Positions 43,001 through 50,818 of a stretch of DNA of 63,371 nucleotides are shown here, one piece after another; positions within the stretch are counted from its first letter, which is position 1; every line of letters begins with the position of its first letter. Position numbers and translations under genes: made by a program. The DNA lies in the NCBI GenBank assembly GCA_002868945.1, contig PKTX01000004.1, positions 127,425-190,795 of the forward strand, in the 5' to 3' direction. The stretch comes from Desulfobulbaceae bacterium (GTDB lineage Bacteria; Desulfobacterota; Desulfobulbia; Desulfobulbales; SURF-16). A model generated the notes under the pieces. The model saw only the letters and a program-made list of their open reading frames with translations, did not search any database and was not told the DNA's origin.

Positions 43001-43157
43001 GATAGGCCACCACCACCTGGACATAGTCCATGGTTATATCAGGGAAGACCTCCTGCTTGATATTGAGACTGACCAGCAGTCCGCCCACCACAAAGAGCAG
43101 CATCAGGAGATTGGCGGCCACATGATTGCCCGCCATCCAGCGAATGGCACTGTTCAT
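40020..43157 (-). CDS. RND-family efflux transporter, inner-membrane pump
   Basis: 1045 aa, full length for the AcrB/MdtBC class. It has twelve membrane helices in two halves with two large periplasmic domains. Landmarks are GILLV-type helix starts, ALGIVVDDAIVVGENT (helix 4 with the acidic relay) and GVVVNDSLLLIDYVNQLRKRG in the second half. It exports drugs, solvents or lipophilic anions using proton motive force; the substrate is not readable. Its start overlaps the adaptor gene stop by 4 bases (ATGA). Confidence 0.93.
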   Translation of the reverse strand: MNSAIRWMAGNHVAANLLMLLFVVGGLLVSLNIKQEVFPDITMDYVQVVVAYPGAGPEEVEEGIILKIEENLIGIDGVKELRSTASEGSGQVVAELYPGENHDLILQDIKSEVDRITTFPGNAERPIVSKVLRKREVLTLAVYGDLPERSLREMADTIRDDLLALPTITQVELSGVRPYEISIDIPEYSLRRYNLTLGQVAERVRKASLDLPGGTIKTESGEILIRTKERRYLGPEYGDIVIVQQENGSEVRLADIATIRDGFAETDETSFFDGKPAAMIEVYRIGDQTPKEISRTVYQYVAEKNAGLPDTVQLAVWKDRSEALVSRIDLLTSNGLMGLLLVIFILGLFLEVKLALWVMLGIPISFFGAFLFMPMVDASINMISLFAFIMALGIVVDDAIVVGENTFTHRGRGLPYDEAAARGAIQVATPVTFAILTSVAAFTPLFFVSGVMGNFISTIPKVVILILLVSLVECLFVLPAHLSLATAGTDKVWAIIRGPDKLRQRFGAWLNRFIAGPYRTFLSWCLHHRYLTMSVAIATLIVTVGMVAGGVVKFRFMPKVESDTIRVSLEMPTGTAVAKTREVRDFIEQKAEEAIAHFDANLPGDEETILRHLYATVGSGGSHLAALSLNLTPSEERSVSSNAVADYWREAVGEIPGVESLTFENNLVHMGANIDIRLGHEDFHVLEEAAARVTAVLREYPGVSDIANSLSRGKTEMKITLKPEARTLGVTEEELGRQLRGAFYGAEALRLQRGRDEVKVMVRYPEEERRHLWNLENLRIRTPGGGEIPLAQAAHVVESEGFSTISRSDQKRVTNISGSVDSKVANAEEIIGSLQEGILQKLQDDYPGLTIDLEGESKERLQSMASMRRGFAISLLAIHALLAIPLRSYAQPLLIMLTIPFGVVGAIWGHFMLGYDLAMMSLFGIVALAGVVVNDSLLLIDYVNQLRKRGIALREAILRAGQRRFRPILLTSLTTFFGLVPIMGETSTQAQFLIPMAISLAFGIIFGTVIALLIIPSFYLIFEDIRRLFSLSDEGALPEVKADHS

Positions 43158-44329
43158 GGCGTATCATCTCCTTGCCGCAACCTGACCACCATACCCTCTG
43201 CCGCACCGTTCACCGAGGTGAGCATGAGGCGCTCACCCTCGGCCAGCCCGCCGGTTATCAACACCATGTCCTTTTCCTTGCGTTTCACCTCCACCGGCCG
43301 CAGGGCAAGCGTGTTGTCGCTTGTCACCAGCCAGACCTGATCATCCATCTTCAGGGCCGAGCGAGGGATGCGGGCCGCCTGCTTGACGTGGCGACCGGCC
43401 ACCTGTACATGGACGAAGCTGCCCACGGCAAGCTCTTGCCCCGGCCCGTTACGGCGCTGCAGGCCATAGGGATCATCAATGACAATCACCACATTGACCA
43501 TCCTGGTCCGGTTATCCACCTCGCCCATGACCCGACTGACAAATCCCTGCCAGCGCAGCTCTTCATCTCCCACCTGCATGGTAACAAGCGCCTCCGATCC
43601 CTGACCGTTCTGGCGACGGGGTACATGAAGCCAGGCCAGATCGTCCTGGGCAAAAGGCACCACCACTTCCACCCGGTCGGTGCCCACCACCTCAAGAATC
43701 ATGGTGCCGGAACGCAGGTATTGGCCCAGATCAACCTCTTTGGTGCGGACAAAACAGTTAAACGGCGCTGTTATCCTGGTGCGCTCAAGATTGACCTCTG
43801 CCAGCCGCACCTTGGCCCGGGCCGAGGCCACCGTGGCCTTGGCGCTGGCCAGCTGCGGTTCATAGACCACCAGGGGCACGGGCTCTTCCTCCTTCTCGTC
43901 GCGCAACATTCGCCACTCTCGTCTGGCAATAGCGGCCTGCCCCTCAACAAGGGCAAGATCAAGCTCGGCCTTGGCCAGGTCGGCTCGGGCCTGCTCAAGG
44001 GCCTGGATATAGTCGGTCTCCTCGATCTTGACCAGGAAATCACCTTGGTCGAAAAAGGCGCCCTGCACCAGGCGGGGCGCCATCTTCGTGACCACGCCAT
44101 TGACCTGGGGGATAATCTCCACCTGGCGGCGGGCCACCACCGTACCGGTGCCGGTCACGGTTACCGGTCGGTCCCCAAGACGCACCAGCATGGTCTCCAC
44201 CATGGGCCCGAGGCTCTCAGGCGTAATACGTTTGGGGGCCTTGCGGCTTTTAATCATTACCAGCGCCACGGTTACGGCAAGGGCGATGACCAGAACGGGC
44301 AGAATATATCGAATGATCTTTTTTCTCAT
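43154..44329 (-). CDS. RND efflux periplasmic adaptor (membrane-fusion protein)
   Basis: 391 aa. An N-terminal membrane anchor (YILPVLVIALAVTVALVMI) is followed by a barrel-sandwich/lipoyl-like domain, a coiled coil (about 115-175, ALEQARADLAKAELDLALVE) and a beta-barrel domain with TRITAPFNCFVRTKEV. It links the RND pump to the outer-membrane channel. Translation is coupled to the pump gene. Confidence 0.92.
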   Translation of the reverse strand: MRKKIIRYILPVLVIALAVTVALVMIKSRKAPKRITPESLGPMVETMLVRLGDRPVTVTGTGTVVARRQVEIIPQVNGVVTKMAPRLVQGAFFDQGDFLVKIEETDYIQALEQARADLAKAELDLALVEGQAAIARREWRMLRDEKEEEPVPLVVYEPQLASAKATVASARAKVRLAEVNLERTRITAPFNCFVRTKEVDLGQYLRSGTMILEVVGTDRVEVVVPFAQDDLAWLHVPRRQNGQGSEALVTMQVGDEELRWQGFVSRVMGEVDNRTRMVNVVIVIDDPYGLQRRNGPGQELAVGSFVHVQVAGRHVKQAARIPRSALKMDDQVWLVTSDNTLALRPVEVKRKEKDMVLITGGLAEGERLMLTSVNGAAEGMVVRLRQGDDTP

Positions 44330-44455
44330 AATTCTTCCAGGTTGCCGAGCCCACCTCTCTCTTTACCCACGCGACCGGTGGAACAAAGGAGAAAGGTGGC
44401 AAAAAAAACGAAATTTCGAAACATTAACCAAGTCGGAAAATTGGGTTCGTTAACT

Positions 44456-45892
44456 TCAGGGATCCGCCACAATAATCTTTGCGGCCGTACGCCGACGCTG
44501 GTCGGCAGCCGCCACCTCGTCATGGACCCAGCTACCGCCCAGGGCCCTGGCCAATTGGATACGACTGCTGATCCGCTGGCGCTGAGCCGCGATCAGGGCC
44601 AGACGCACCGTGACATCACTATTCTGAGCCGTGAGCACCGGCAAAAAATCAGCAAGCCCCTGCTGGTATCTCTCCAGGGCCAGGCGATGGGTGGCGGCCG
44701 TGACCTGCTGCCGTTCCTCCAGCATATCAAGGTTGGCATCAACGCTGTACTCCCGAACGAGGGCGTCTTCCACCTCTTGCAGGGCCTCCAGTACGGTGCG
44801 CCGGTAAAGGGCGGCCCGTTCGGCAAAAAGGGCCTGCTTGTGCTCCACCTCGTAGGCCCGGCGGCCGCCGTCAATAATGGGCAGGGCCATATTGGCCAGC
44901 AGGTTCCAGAAAAGATTGGGCGATTGCAGCAGGGAATGGAGCTCACTGGATTGACCGCCGTAGTCGGCGGTGAGTTTGAAACTGGGGAATCGCTCGGCAA
45001 TGGCGGCCGCCACCTGGGCATCCGCCGCCTGCAGACCGGCATAGGCCGCCTGGATATCAGGACGATTAGTGATCAAGTCAGCCGGCAGCCCCTGGGCAAA
45101 GGAGAGCTGCAGGTCCGGCAGCTCTATGAGTGAGCCGATCTCCTGCCGTCCCGGCCGGACACCGAGAAGAACGGCCAGCCTGTTCTCAGCGGCCTGTAAC
45201 TGTGCCTCCAGAAGCGGCAGCTCCGCCTGGGAGTTGAGCAGCGACTGCCGGGCCTGATAAAGATCAAGGGAGGGAGCCACACCACGCCTATAGCGCCACG
45301 CCACCAGCTCAGCGGTCTTGGCAAAGGAAGCGACCATCTCCCGGTTGAGATCGATGCGCTCCCGCAGCTCCACCACATCATAATAGGCCTCGGCCAACTG
45401 GGCCGCCAGGCTGAGATAAAAGGCCTTGAGTTCATGGTCGGCCGCCTGCCGCTGCAGGGAGGTGGCACGCCGTCGCTGGGCCAGCTTGTGCCAGACATCC
45501 AGCTCATAAGCGGCGGCCAGCGAACCTTGATAGCGCGCCGCATCTGTTGTCGAACCGCTGAAACGACTGAGGCCGCCGCTGCCGGCCAGGTCAAGGCTGG
45601 GCCAGAACGAGGCATTTTCCTTGCCCTCCAGGGCCTCTGCCTGCCTGAGGCGGGCCCAGGCCGCCTCCATCTCAAGGTTGCCGGCAAGCCCCTTGGCAAT
45701 CACCGCATTGAGTTGCGGATCATCAAAGGCCTGCCACCACCGTTCATGATCGGCCAGGGGCAGTCCCCCCTCCGCCTCGGTCATGGCGCTGTATGTTGCC
45801 GGCATATCTGCATAGGGGGTGGCCTGCGGCTTGTGCAGGCTGCAGCCGCCGACAAAGAGCAGCAGGATTAGATAAAAAAGCTTCAACTTCAC
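44456..45892 (-). CDS. NodT-family outer-membrane efflux lipoprotein
   Basis: 478 aa. The lipobox LLFVGGC (Cys16) is followed by two TolC/OEP repeats with conserved features (WWQAFDDPQLNAVI, YRRGVAPSLDLYQARQSL, RYQQGLADFLPVLTAQ). It forms the outer-membrane tunnel of the tripartite pump. The start overlaps the tetR stop by 4 bases. 126 bases separate it from the adaptor gene. Confidence 0.92.
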   Translation of the reverse strand: MKLKLFYLILLLFVGGCSLHKPQATPYADMPATYSAMTEAEGGLPLADHERWWQAFDDPQLNAVIAKGLAGNLEMEAAWARLRQAEALEGKENASFWPSLDLAGSGGLSRFSGSTTDAARYQGSLAAAYELDVWHKLAQRRRATSLQRQAADHELKAFYLSLAAQLAEAYYDVVELRERIDLNREMVASFAKTAELVAWRYRRGVAPSLDLYQARQSLLNSQAELPLLEAQLQAAENRLAVLLGVRPGRQEIGSLIELPDLQLSFAQGLPADLITNRPDIQAAYAGLQAADAQVAAAIAERFPSFKLTADYGGQSSELHSLLQSPNLFWNLLANMALPIIDGGRRAYEVEHKQALFAERAALYRRTVLEALQEVEDALVREYSVDANLDMLEERQQVTAATHRLALERYQQGLADFLPVLTAQNSDVTVRLALIAAQRQRISSRIQLARALGGSWVHDEVAAADQRRRTAAKIIVADP

Positions 45893-46515
45893 GCTTCCAT
45901 GCCCCTGACAATAAAATTAATGAGCATCTCCATGATCTCATCCACGCTCTTATCCTCTTCCACGGCGCCGAAAAAGGCGGCCGGCCCCTGCAGGCAGAGG
46001 ATATGGCCCATGGCGCCCATGGCAAAGTGCGTCTTCCAGGCCACACTGGCCGGCGAGCTCTGCGGCAGGGCCAGACAGAGCAACTGAAAAAGCTGTTGCA
46101 AAACAGCATTCACCTTGTCAAGAAAGAGGCGGCGCACCGTTTCATCCGGATCAGTGAGCGAACGCCCCACCAGCATTCTGAAATGGCCGGTTTCCGCATC
46201 CCTGAGCATCAGGGCCAGGGTGGGTTCGATGAAAGAGCGCAGCACCTCTTCCAGCTGCGGTTTCCGCCTGTTTTTCGCAGCCTGACCGGCCACGCCGCGC
46301 ATGCGACCGGCACGGATCTCGTTCAACGGCAGGAGGTGCTGATCGAAAACAGCCTCCAGCAGGGCCTCCTTGGAACCGAAATGATAATTTACCGCTGCCA
46401 GATTAACACCAGCCTTGGCGGTAATGCTCCGCAGGGATGTATGATGGAACCCATTAACGGCAAAAAGTTCCTCGGCGGCCCTGATTATCTTTATCTTTGT
46501 CTCGGCTTGGCTCAT
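45889..46515 (-). CDS. TetR-family repressor (CerR-type C-terminal) of the efflux operon
   Basis: 208 aa. The helix-turn-helix is in the first 60 residues (FHHTSLRSITAKAGVNLAAVNYHFGSKEALLEAV). The C-terminal ligand-binding part resembles the CerR/TetR_C_15 family. As the first gene of tetR-omf-mfp-rnd, it probably represses its own operon and is released by a pump substrate. ATG 46515 precedes the conserved helix; the frame extends to 46638 without support. Confidence 0.9.
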   Translation of the reverse strand: MSQAETKIKIIRAAEELFAVNGFHHTSLRSITAKAGVNLAAVNYHFGSKEALLEAVFDQHLLPLNEIRAGRMRGVAGQAAKNRRKPQLEEVLRSFIEPTLALMLRDAETGHFRMLVGRSLTDPDETVRRLFLDKVNAVLQQLFQLLCLALPQSSPASVAWKTHFAMGAMGHILCLQGPAAFFGAVEEDKSVDEIMEMLINFIVRGMEA

Positions 46516-46838
46516 GGCATATTCGGATCTCTTTTTCACTCCTCCACTACAGGTGTTTAAAACAACTGTTTGAAAGAGGCAAGATAAAAGCGTCCGCCAA
46601 AGGCGCTCCCCTGGCTGCCAAGCGAGGCTTTGCAGCATTCCGAGACAATAATTTCAGCCAGAATTTTCTTGTCATTGCCAGGACCAGTCGGTAGTATTGA
46701 AAAACATTGAGCAGCGCCAGGCGCAGGCTCTTTATGGCCCAAGCAGCATAAAAAAATTGCGCTCCGCCTGCTTTCCTCTGCGGGAACGGGTTGGATGGCG
46801 ATACGGATTTATTTTTTCCAAAAAAAGGAGCATTTCCA
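46516..46838. other. Divergent tetR-trxA promoter region
   Basis: Holds the promoters of both genes, none clear-cut. Near-direct repeats TGTTTAAAA and TGTTTGAAA lie at about 46553 and 46568, next to tetR, and may be part of an operator. A strong AAAAAAGGAG site serves trxA. No gene is supported. Confidence 0.45.
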
Positions 46839-47162
46839 ATGGCAAGCGACAAAATTATCCAAGTTACTGATTCGGATTTTGAAGAAAAAGTTCTCAAGGC
46901 TGACCTGCCGACCCTGGTGGACTTCTGGGCCCCCTGGTGCGGCCCCTGCAAGGCCATTGGCCCCATGATTGACGAGCTTGCCGGCGAGTATGAGGGCAAG
47001 ATACAGATCTGCAAGATGAACGTTGACGACAGCCCTGAAACCCCTGGCAAGTATGGCATCCGTGCCATCCCCACCCTGATCTTCTTTAAAGACGGAGAAG
47101 TGGCGGACCAGGTAACCGGTGCGGTGGGCAAACCGCAGCTGGTGGCGATGATCGACAAATAA
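46839..47162 (+). CDS. trxA: Thioredoxin
   Basis: 107 aa with the WCGPCK active site in FWAPWCGPCKAIGP and the cis-Pro loop IPTLIFF, i.e. a canonical thioredoxin 1. It reduces protein disulfides and is recharged by TrxB, encoded downstream after an R2 element and a terminator. The stop TAA is part of the ATAA that borders the R2 element. Confidence 0.95.
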   Translation: MASDKIIQVTDSDFEEKVLKADLPTLVDFWAPWCGPCKAIGPMIDELAGEYEGKIQICKMNVDDSPETPGKYGIRAIPTLIFFKDGEVADQVTGAVGKPQLVAMIDK

Positions 47163-47407
47163 CAGCCCGTTGAAAAACGTAGCGAGCACAGCTGAGGCAA
47201 GGAAAAGTGAGGCGAAAAAATGCGCGCCCGCAGGAGGTAAGGGAGCCTGCGACACTCCGAGTACCCTTGGGGTCCTGTTTCCATGGGGTTTAGGAGCATT
47301 TCGGAGTCTCGCTCCGCTCGCTTAGCTCAAGCCGAATTTTGACGACGCATCAGCAGATAGCGAACGAAGAGAGAGACCTTCGAGCGTAGTAGTTTTTCAA
47401 CGGGCTG
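47163..47407 (+). mobile_element. R2 element, long copy, between trxA and trxB
   Basis: 245 bp bounded by CAGCCCGTTGAAAAAC and GTTTTTCAACGGGCTG-type ends (the right arm begins AGTTTTTC). Left flank ATAA, right flank GTAA. The middle carries GCGAGCGGAGCGAGACTCCG-like and GGAGCCTGCGACACTCCG modules that recur, inverted, at 53657-53756. It is probably the parent form of the 65-bp copy. Confidence 0.8.
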
Positions 47408-47523
47408 GTAAGGGTCAAAATCCGGAAGAGAGCACGACTGATTTGCAAGCTTTTCTTCTGTTTCCTGACTCCAGACTCCTGCTTGATCCGGAATAAGGGC
47501 GGCAGACATCCCTGGCAGACCAT

Positions 47524-47560
47524 GAAAGGGAGAGGGTGCGGCAAGGCCTCTCCTTTTTTT
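47524..47560 (+). terminator. Intrinsic terminator downstream of trxA
   Basis: GGAGAGG (47529-47535) pairs with CCTCTCC (47547-47553), followed by seven T. It ends trxA transcripts 74 bases before trxB, so trxB must rely on read-through or on its own promoter. Confidence 0.8.
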
Positions 47561-47633
47561 GCGGGTGACACAACACCTGTGCCACCCCCACCTCCTCTTC
47601 CCCTGCAAATCCTGCCAATCTTGATGGAATAAC

Positions 47634-48566
47634 ATGAGCAACCACGATTACCACCTCATCATTATCGGCGGCGGCCCGGCCGGCCTTACTGCCGGAATAT
47701 ATGCGGCCAGGGCCATGCTGGATGCCGTATTGCTGGAAAAAGGAGCCCAGGGCGGCCAGGTCATGACCACCGATTGGATAGACAACTACCCGGGATTTCC
47801 CAAAGGCGTCTCCGGCTTTGATCTGGCCGAACAGATGGAGGCCCAGGCCAAACGCTTTGACCTGCAGGTAAAGATGGCCACCGTTACCAAGATGGACCTG
47901 GTGGGTCCAACCAAGACCATCTTCCTGGAAGATGGCTCCTCTTTAACCTGCCGGGCCGTACTTATTGCCACCGGTGCCCGTCCCAACCAACTCGGCATTC
48001 CAGGCGAAGCACAACTCACCGGCAGGGGCGTCTCCTACTGCGCCACCTGCGATGCCCCCTTCTACAAGGGTAAAAGCGTGGCGGTTATCGGCGGCGGCAA
48101 TTCCGCCGTGCAGGAGGCGATCTACCTCACCAAATTTGCCGACAAGGTCTTTGTTGTGCACCGACGCGACAGCCTGCGCGCCACCAAGATTGTTCAGGAA
48201 AAGGCCTTTGCCAATGACAAGATCGAATTCATTCTGGACACGGTGCCCACCGAGGTGGTGGGCGACGAAAGCGGGGTCACCGGCCTGGGCTTGCAGAACA
48301 CCAAAACGGAGGAGACCTCATCCCTCAAGCTTGACGGTGTTTTCGTGCTGATCGGTATCCGCCCCAATATGGAGATGCTGCCCCTGGACCAACTTGACAA
48401 TGACCAGGGCTTCATCCACACCAACACCGAGATGGAGACCTCGCAGGCCGGTGTCTTTGCGGCAGGAGACATTATCTATAAGAATTTTCGGCAGGTGGCC
48501 AATGCTGTTGGTGAAGGGTGCACCGCCGCCCTCTCAGCCGAGGAGTATCTCGAAAACAACGAATAA
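47634..48566 (+). CDS. trxB: Thioredoxin reductase
   Basis: 310 aa low-molecular-weight flavoprotein. The FAD motif GGGPAGLTAGIYAARA, redox-active CATC (SYCATCDAPFYKGK), NAD(P)H-binding GGGNSAVQEAIYLTK and GVFAAGDI near the end are all present. It reduces TrxA. The second nucleotide motif is of the general NADPH/NADH type, so the donor is not certain. ATG 47634 follows a purine-poor leader. Confidence 0.95.
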   Translation: MSNHDYHLIIIGGGPAGLTAGIYAARAMLDAVLLEKGAQGGQVMTTDWIDNYPGFPKGVSGFDLAEQMEAQAKRFDLQVKMATVTKMDLVGPTKTIFLEDGSSLTCRAVLIATGARPNQLGIPGEAQLTGRGVSYCATCDAPFYKGKSVAVIGGGNSAVQEAIYLTKFADKVFVVHRRDSLRATKIVQEKAFANDKIEFILDTVPTEVVGDESGVTGLGLQNTKTEETSSLKLDGVFVLIGIRPNMEMLPLDQLDNDQGFIHTNTEMETSQAGVFAAGDIIYKNFRQVANAVGEGCTAALSAEEYLENNE

Positions 48567-48589
48567 TCGAGATCGCTTATCCCGAAAAA

Positions 48590-48757
48590 GTGTCTGTCCA
48601 GAAATAGGTCATTTCGTTCGAGATCAAGGATTGCGAGAAAAATAAGCGCGCCCTGAAAGAAGTGCCCTTGGGGTGCAGGCATATATCTGATATTCCGAGC
48701 ATTATTTTTTGAGCATGACGCCGAGATCGGATGAAAGGGCCATTTCTGGACAGGCAC
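48590..48757 (+). mobile_element. R1 MITE-like element, complete copy with 6-bp duplication
   Basis: 168 bp with GTGTCTGTCCAGAAAT and ATTTCTGGACAGGCAC ends. It is flanked by GAAAAA on both sides (48584-48589 and 48758-48763). It contains the 27-bp internal block missing from the 6593 copy. It lies 23 bases after the trxB stop, with no coding content. Confidence 0.88.
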
Positions 48758-48937
48758 GAAAAAACGCAGCCGGCAGCCGAGCCGCATCCATATCTGCCCC
48801 CGCCAGCCCCCGTGGCAACAGTTTGTTTTGTTGTGGCACGATTGTTATTTTCACGTTAAATGTGGTAAATAGTGTCAAAAATAAAAACAGGGCACTTTTT
48901 TTCACGAACTTTATGTGGCTGAAGGCCATCTTCATAA

Positions 48938-48975
48938 GGACAGGTACGCTCTATTCCTGTCCCCCGTTTTTTTTT
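48938..48975 (+). terminator. Intrinsic terminator or attenuator in the bamD leader
   Basis: GGACAGG (48938-48944) pairs with CCTGTCC (48956-48962), then CCCG and nine T. It ends 17 bases before the bamD ATG. A promoter-like TTGTTA/TAAATA pair upstream (about 48843-48872) would place it inside the bamD leader, allowing attenuation. Confidence 0.75.
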
Positions 48976-48992
48976 GAAAGAGGAACACACCC

Positions 48993-49733
48993 ATGAAGCT
49001 CATCATCCGTATCATCCCCGCCCTGCTTATCATTGCCCTGATCGGCTGCTCGGGCAAGTCCGCCGACCATTTTGCCGACGGACCGGAAGGCCTGGTTAAC
49101 GATGCCATGCAGGCCTTTAACAGCGGGCGCTACATCACTGCCCTTAAACATTTTGAAACTCTGACAGACCGCTTTCCCTTCAGCCAATACAGTCTGATGG
49201 CGGAACTCAAGACCGCTGATTGCCTTTACCATCTCAATCGTTACCAGGAGGCCATTGCCGCCTACCAGGCCTTTGAAGAGAACCACCCAACCAACGAGGC
49301 CATCCCCTACACCATGTTCCAGGTGGGCATGAGTCACTTTAATCAGCTCGACACCATTGACCGGGATCCGGCCAGTGCCGTGCATGCCATCGCGGTATTC
49401 AACAAGCTTGTCCGCAGCTATCCGCAATCATCATATCTGGACGAGGCGCAGAGCCGCATTACGGCAGCGCGCAATTTTCTGGCCAACCACGAGATGTACG
49501 TGGCACAATTCTATATCAAGACCAACAAGCTGAAACAGGCCGAAGAACGCCTGCAATACCTGCTGGACCATTATCCTGAATCATCGGTTGTCAGCGATGC
49601 GGAAAGTAACCTTGCCCTTCTCCGGCAGGGCAAAAAACCGCGCGGCTCCTGGAAGGACTGGTTGCCGGAACTGGGCATGCCGGACTGGCAGACATTCTCC
49701 TCCTTTCAGCAGGGCGTTGCTTCCGACAGTTGA
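48993..49733 (+). CDS. bamD: BamD/ComL-type outer membrane assembly lipoprotein
   Basis: 246 aa with lipobox ALIGC (Cys19) and five TPR-like helical repeats (NSGRYITALKHFETLTDRFP; RYQEAIAAYQAFEENHP). BamD is part of the complex that inserts outer-membrane proteins. Length and repeats match the family. GAGGAA precedes the ATG. The gene stands alone. Confidence 0.88.
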   Translation: MKLIIRIIPALLIIALIGCSGKSADHFADGPEGLVNDAMQAFNSGRYITALKHFETLTDRFPFSQYSLMAELKTADCLYHLNRYQEAIAAYQAFEENHPTNEAIPYTMFQVGMSHFNQLDTIDRDPASAVHAIAVFNKLVRSYPQSSYLDEAQSRITAARNFLANHEMYVAQFYIKTNKLKQAEERLQYLLDHYPESSVVSDAESNLALLRQGKKPRGSWKDWLPELGMPDWQTFSSFQQGVASDS

Positions 49734-49811
49734 TAGAGCGAGGCCGAAAGCAGCAAGCCGCAAGACGGGGCAACAACCTGCCGGAGATGGATTAGGCTGC
49801 CCCCCTCAGCG

Positions 49812-50021
49812 TCAAGGATCGCTTATTTCAATACAGTCGGTGGGGCAGATGGACACCACCCTTTCGAGCTCCGCGCTCAAATCCACCGGTTCGCTGACGG
49901 CCGCGGCCTTACCGGTGCTTTCATCATAATAAAAGAGCTCCGGCATCTCCACCACACAGGCCTCGCACCACTTACAGTGAAAGTAATCCACTGTCACCCG
50001 CACCTTCTTGTCATTCACCAT
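49812..50021 (-). CDS. Small single-cluster ferredoxin
   Basis: 69 aa. The four cysteines HCKWCEAC and CPTDC fit a single [4Fe-4S] (or [3Fe-4S]) cluster of the Fer4_15/Desulfovibrio-type ferredoxins, with CIEISDP at the end. It carries electrons at low potential to unknown partners. ATG 50021 has GAGAGGA; a GTG at 50063 is less likely. queH, which needs Fe-S chemistry, lies upstream on the same strand. Confidence 0.82.
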   Translation of the reverse strand: MVNDKKVRVTVDYFHCKWCEACVVEMPELFYYDESTGKAAAVSEPVDLSAELERVVSICPTDCIEISDP

Positions 50022-50194
50022 TTTGCAGAAATCCTCTCTCGACACGTAAGACACCGCCACCACAACCGCGGCACCGCCAACCTCAGATAATTCGACCTGA
50101 ATGGATAACGTCTTTGCCTGGCCCCGGAAATGACAAAAAACCAGCCAAAGCCTACCTATTTCATTAGGCAGTTCCCCATATTACGAGAACCCGA

Positions 50195-50812
50195 TCACTC
50201 TGTGCCGCTTTCCTGCCCCTCTCCGGTCTCAGCAGCGGCCTTTTGGTTCTCAGTTACCGAAATACCACTTTTCTTTTTACGCATTTTTTTGTCATAGCGC
50301 TCCTGCTCGCTGTAAATACAGCCGCAATAGGGCTGGCGGTAAAGCCCCATGGCAATGGCCTGGCCAATGCCCTCCTGCCACCCACAACGGAAATCCTCAT
50401 AGTAAAAGGTGAGATTGTGTCTGGCTGCCAACTCGTCGCCCTGCCGTCGGATTTCGCCATGATTCTGATAGCGGCTGTAGAGCAGGGTGGTTGAAAAGGC
50501 CTCATAGCCCTCCGCCACTGCCAGGCGGGCCACCTCGGCAAGCCGCATGGCATAGCAGATCCGGCAGCGTTCCTCTTCCCGGTTTACCACCTGACGTAGA
50601 TACTCCCTGAGGCCATAATCGTCGTCATAGATCATATCCAGCTTCTGCCTGTCGGCAAATTCCCGCATGGCGGCCAATCGCCTTTTAAACTCGCGAAAGG
50701 GATGGATATTGGGATTATGGAAATAACCGGAAACCTGATGCCCCTGCCGGCGCAGTTGCGCCAGGGGATAGATGGAACAGGGGCCACAGCAGGCATGGAG
50801 GAGAATCTTCAT
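50195..50812 (-). CDS. queH: Epoxyqueuosine reductase QueH
   Basis: 205 aa. The start MKILLHACCGPCSIYP has the paired cysteines. Further conserved Cys occur in CRICYAMRL and YCGCIYSEQER. QueH (former DUF208) reduces epoxyqueuosine in tRNA to queuosine, using an Fe-S cluster and a diiron-type site. The C-terminus has a basic and Glu-rich extension. It starts 6 bases after the NifA-like gene, so the two are co-transcribed. Confidence 0.9.
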   Translation of the reverse strand: MKILLHACCGPCSIYPLAQLRRQGHQVSGYFHNPNIHPFREFKRRLAAMREFADRQKLDMIYDDDYGLREYLRQVVNREEERCRICYAMRLAEVARLAVAEGYEAFSTTLLYSRYQNHGEIRRQGDELAARHNLTFYYEDFRCGWQEGIGQAIAMGLYRQPYCGCIYSEQERYDKKMRKKKSGISVTENQKAAAETGEGQESGTE

Positions 50813-50818
50813 TGCTAC

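Noticed and set aside
46547-47299. 250-codon minus-strand frame covering trxA
   Set aside because: It crosses trxA and the R2 element in antisense; thioredoxin on the plus strand has the WCGPC motif and a good ribosome site.
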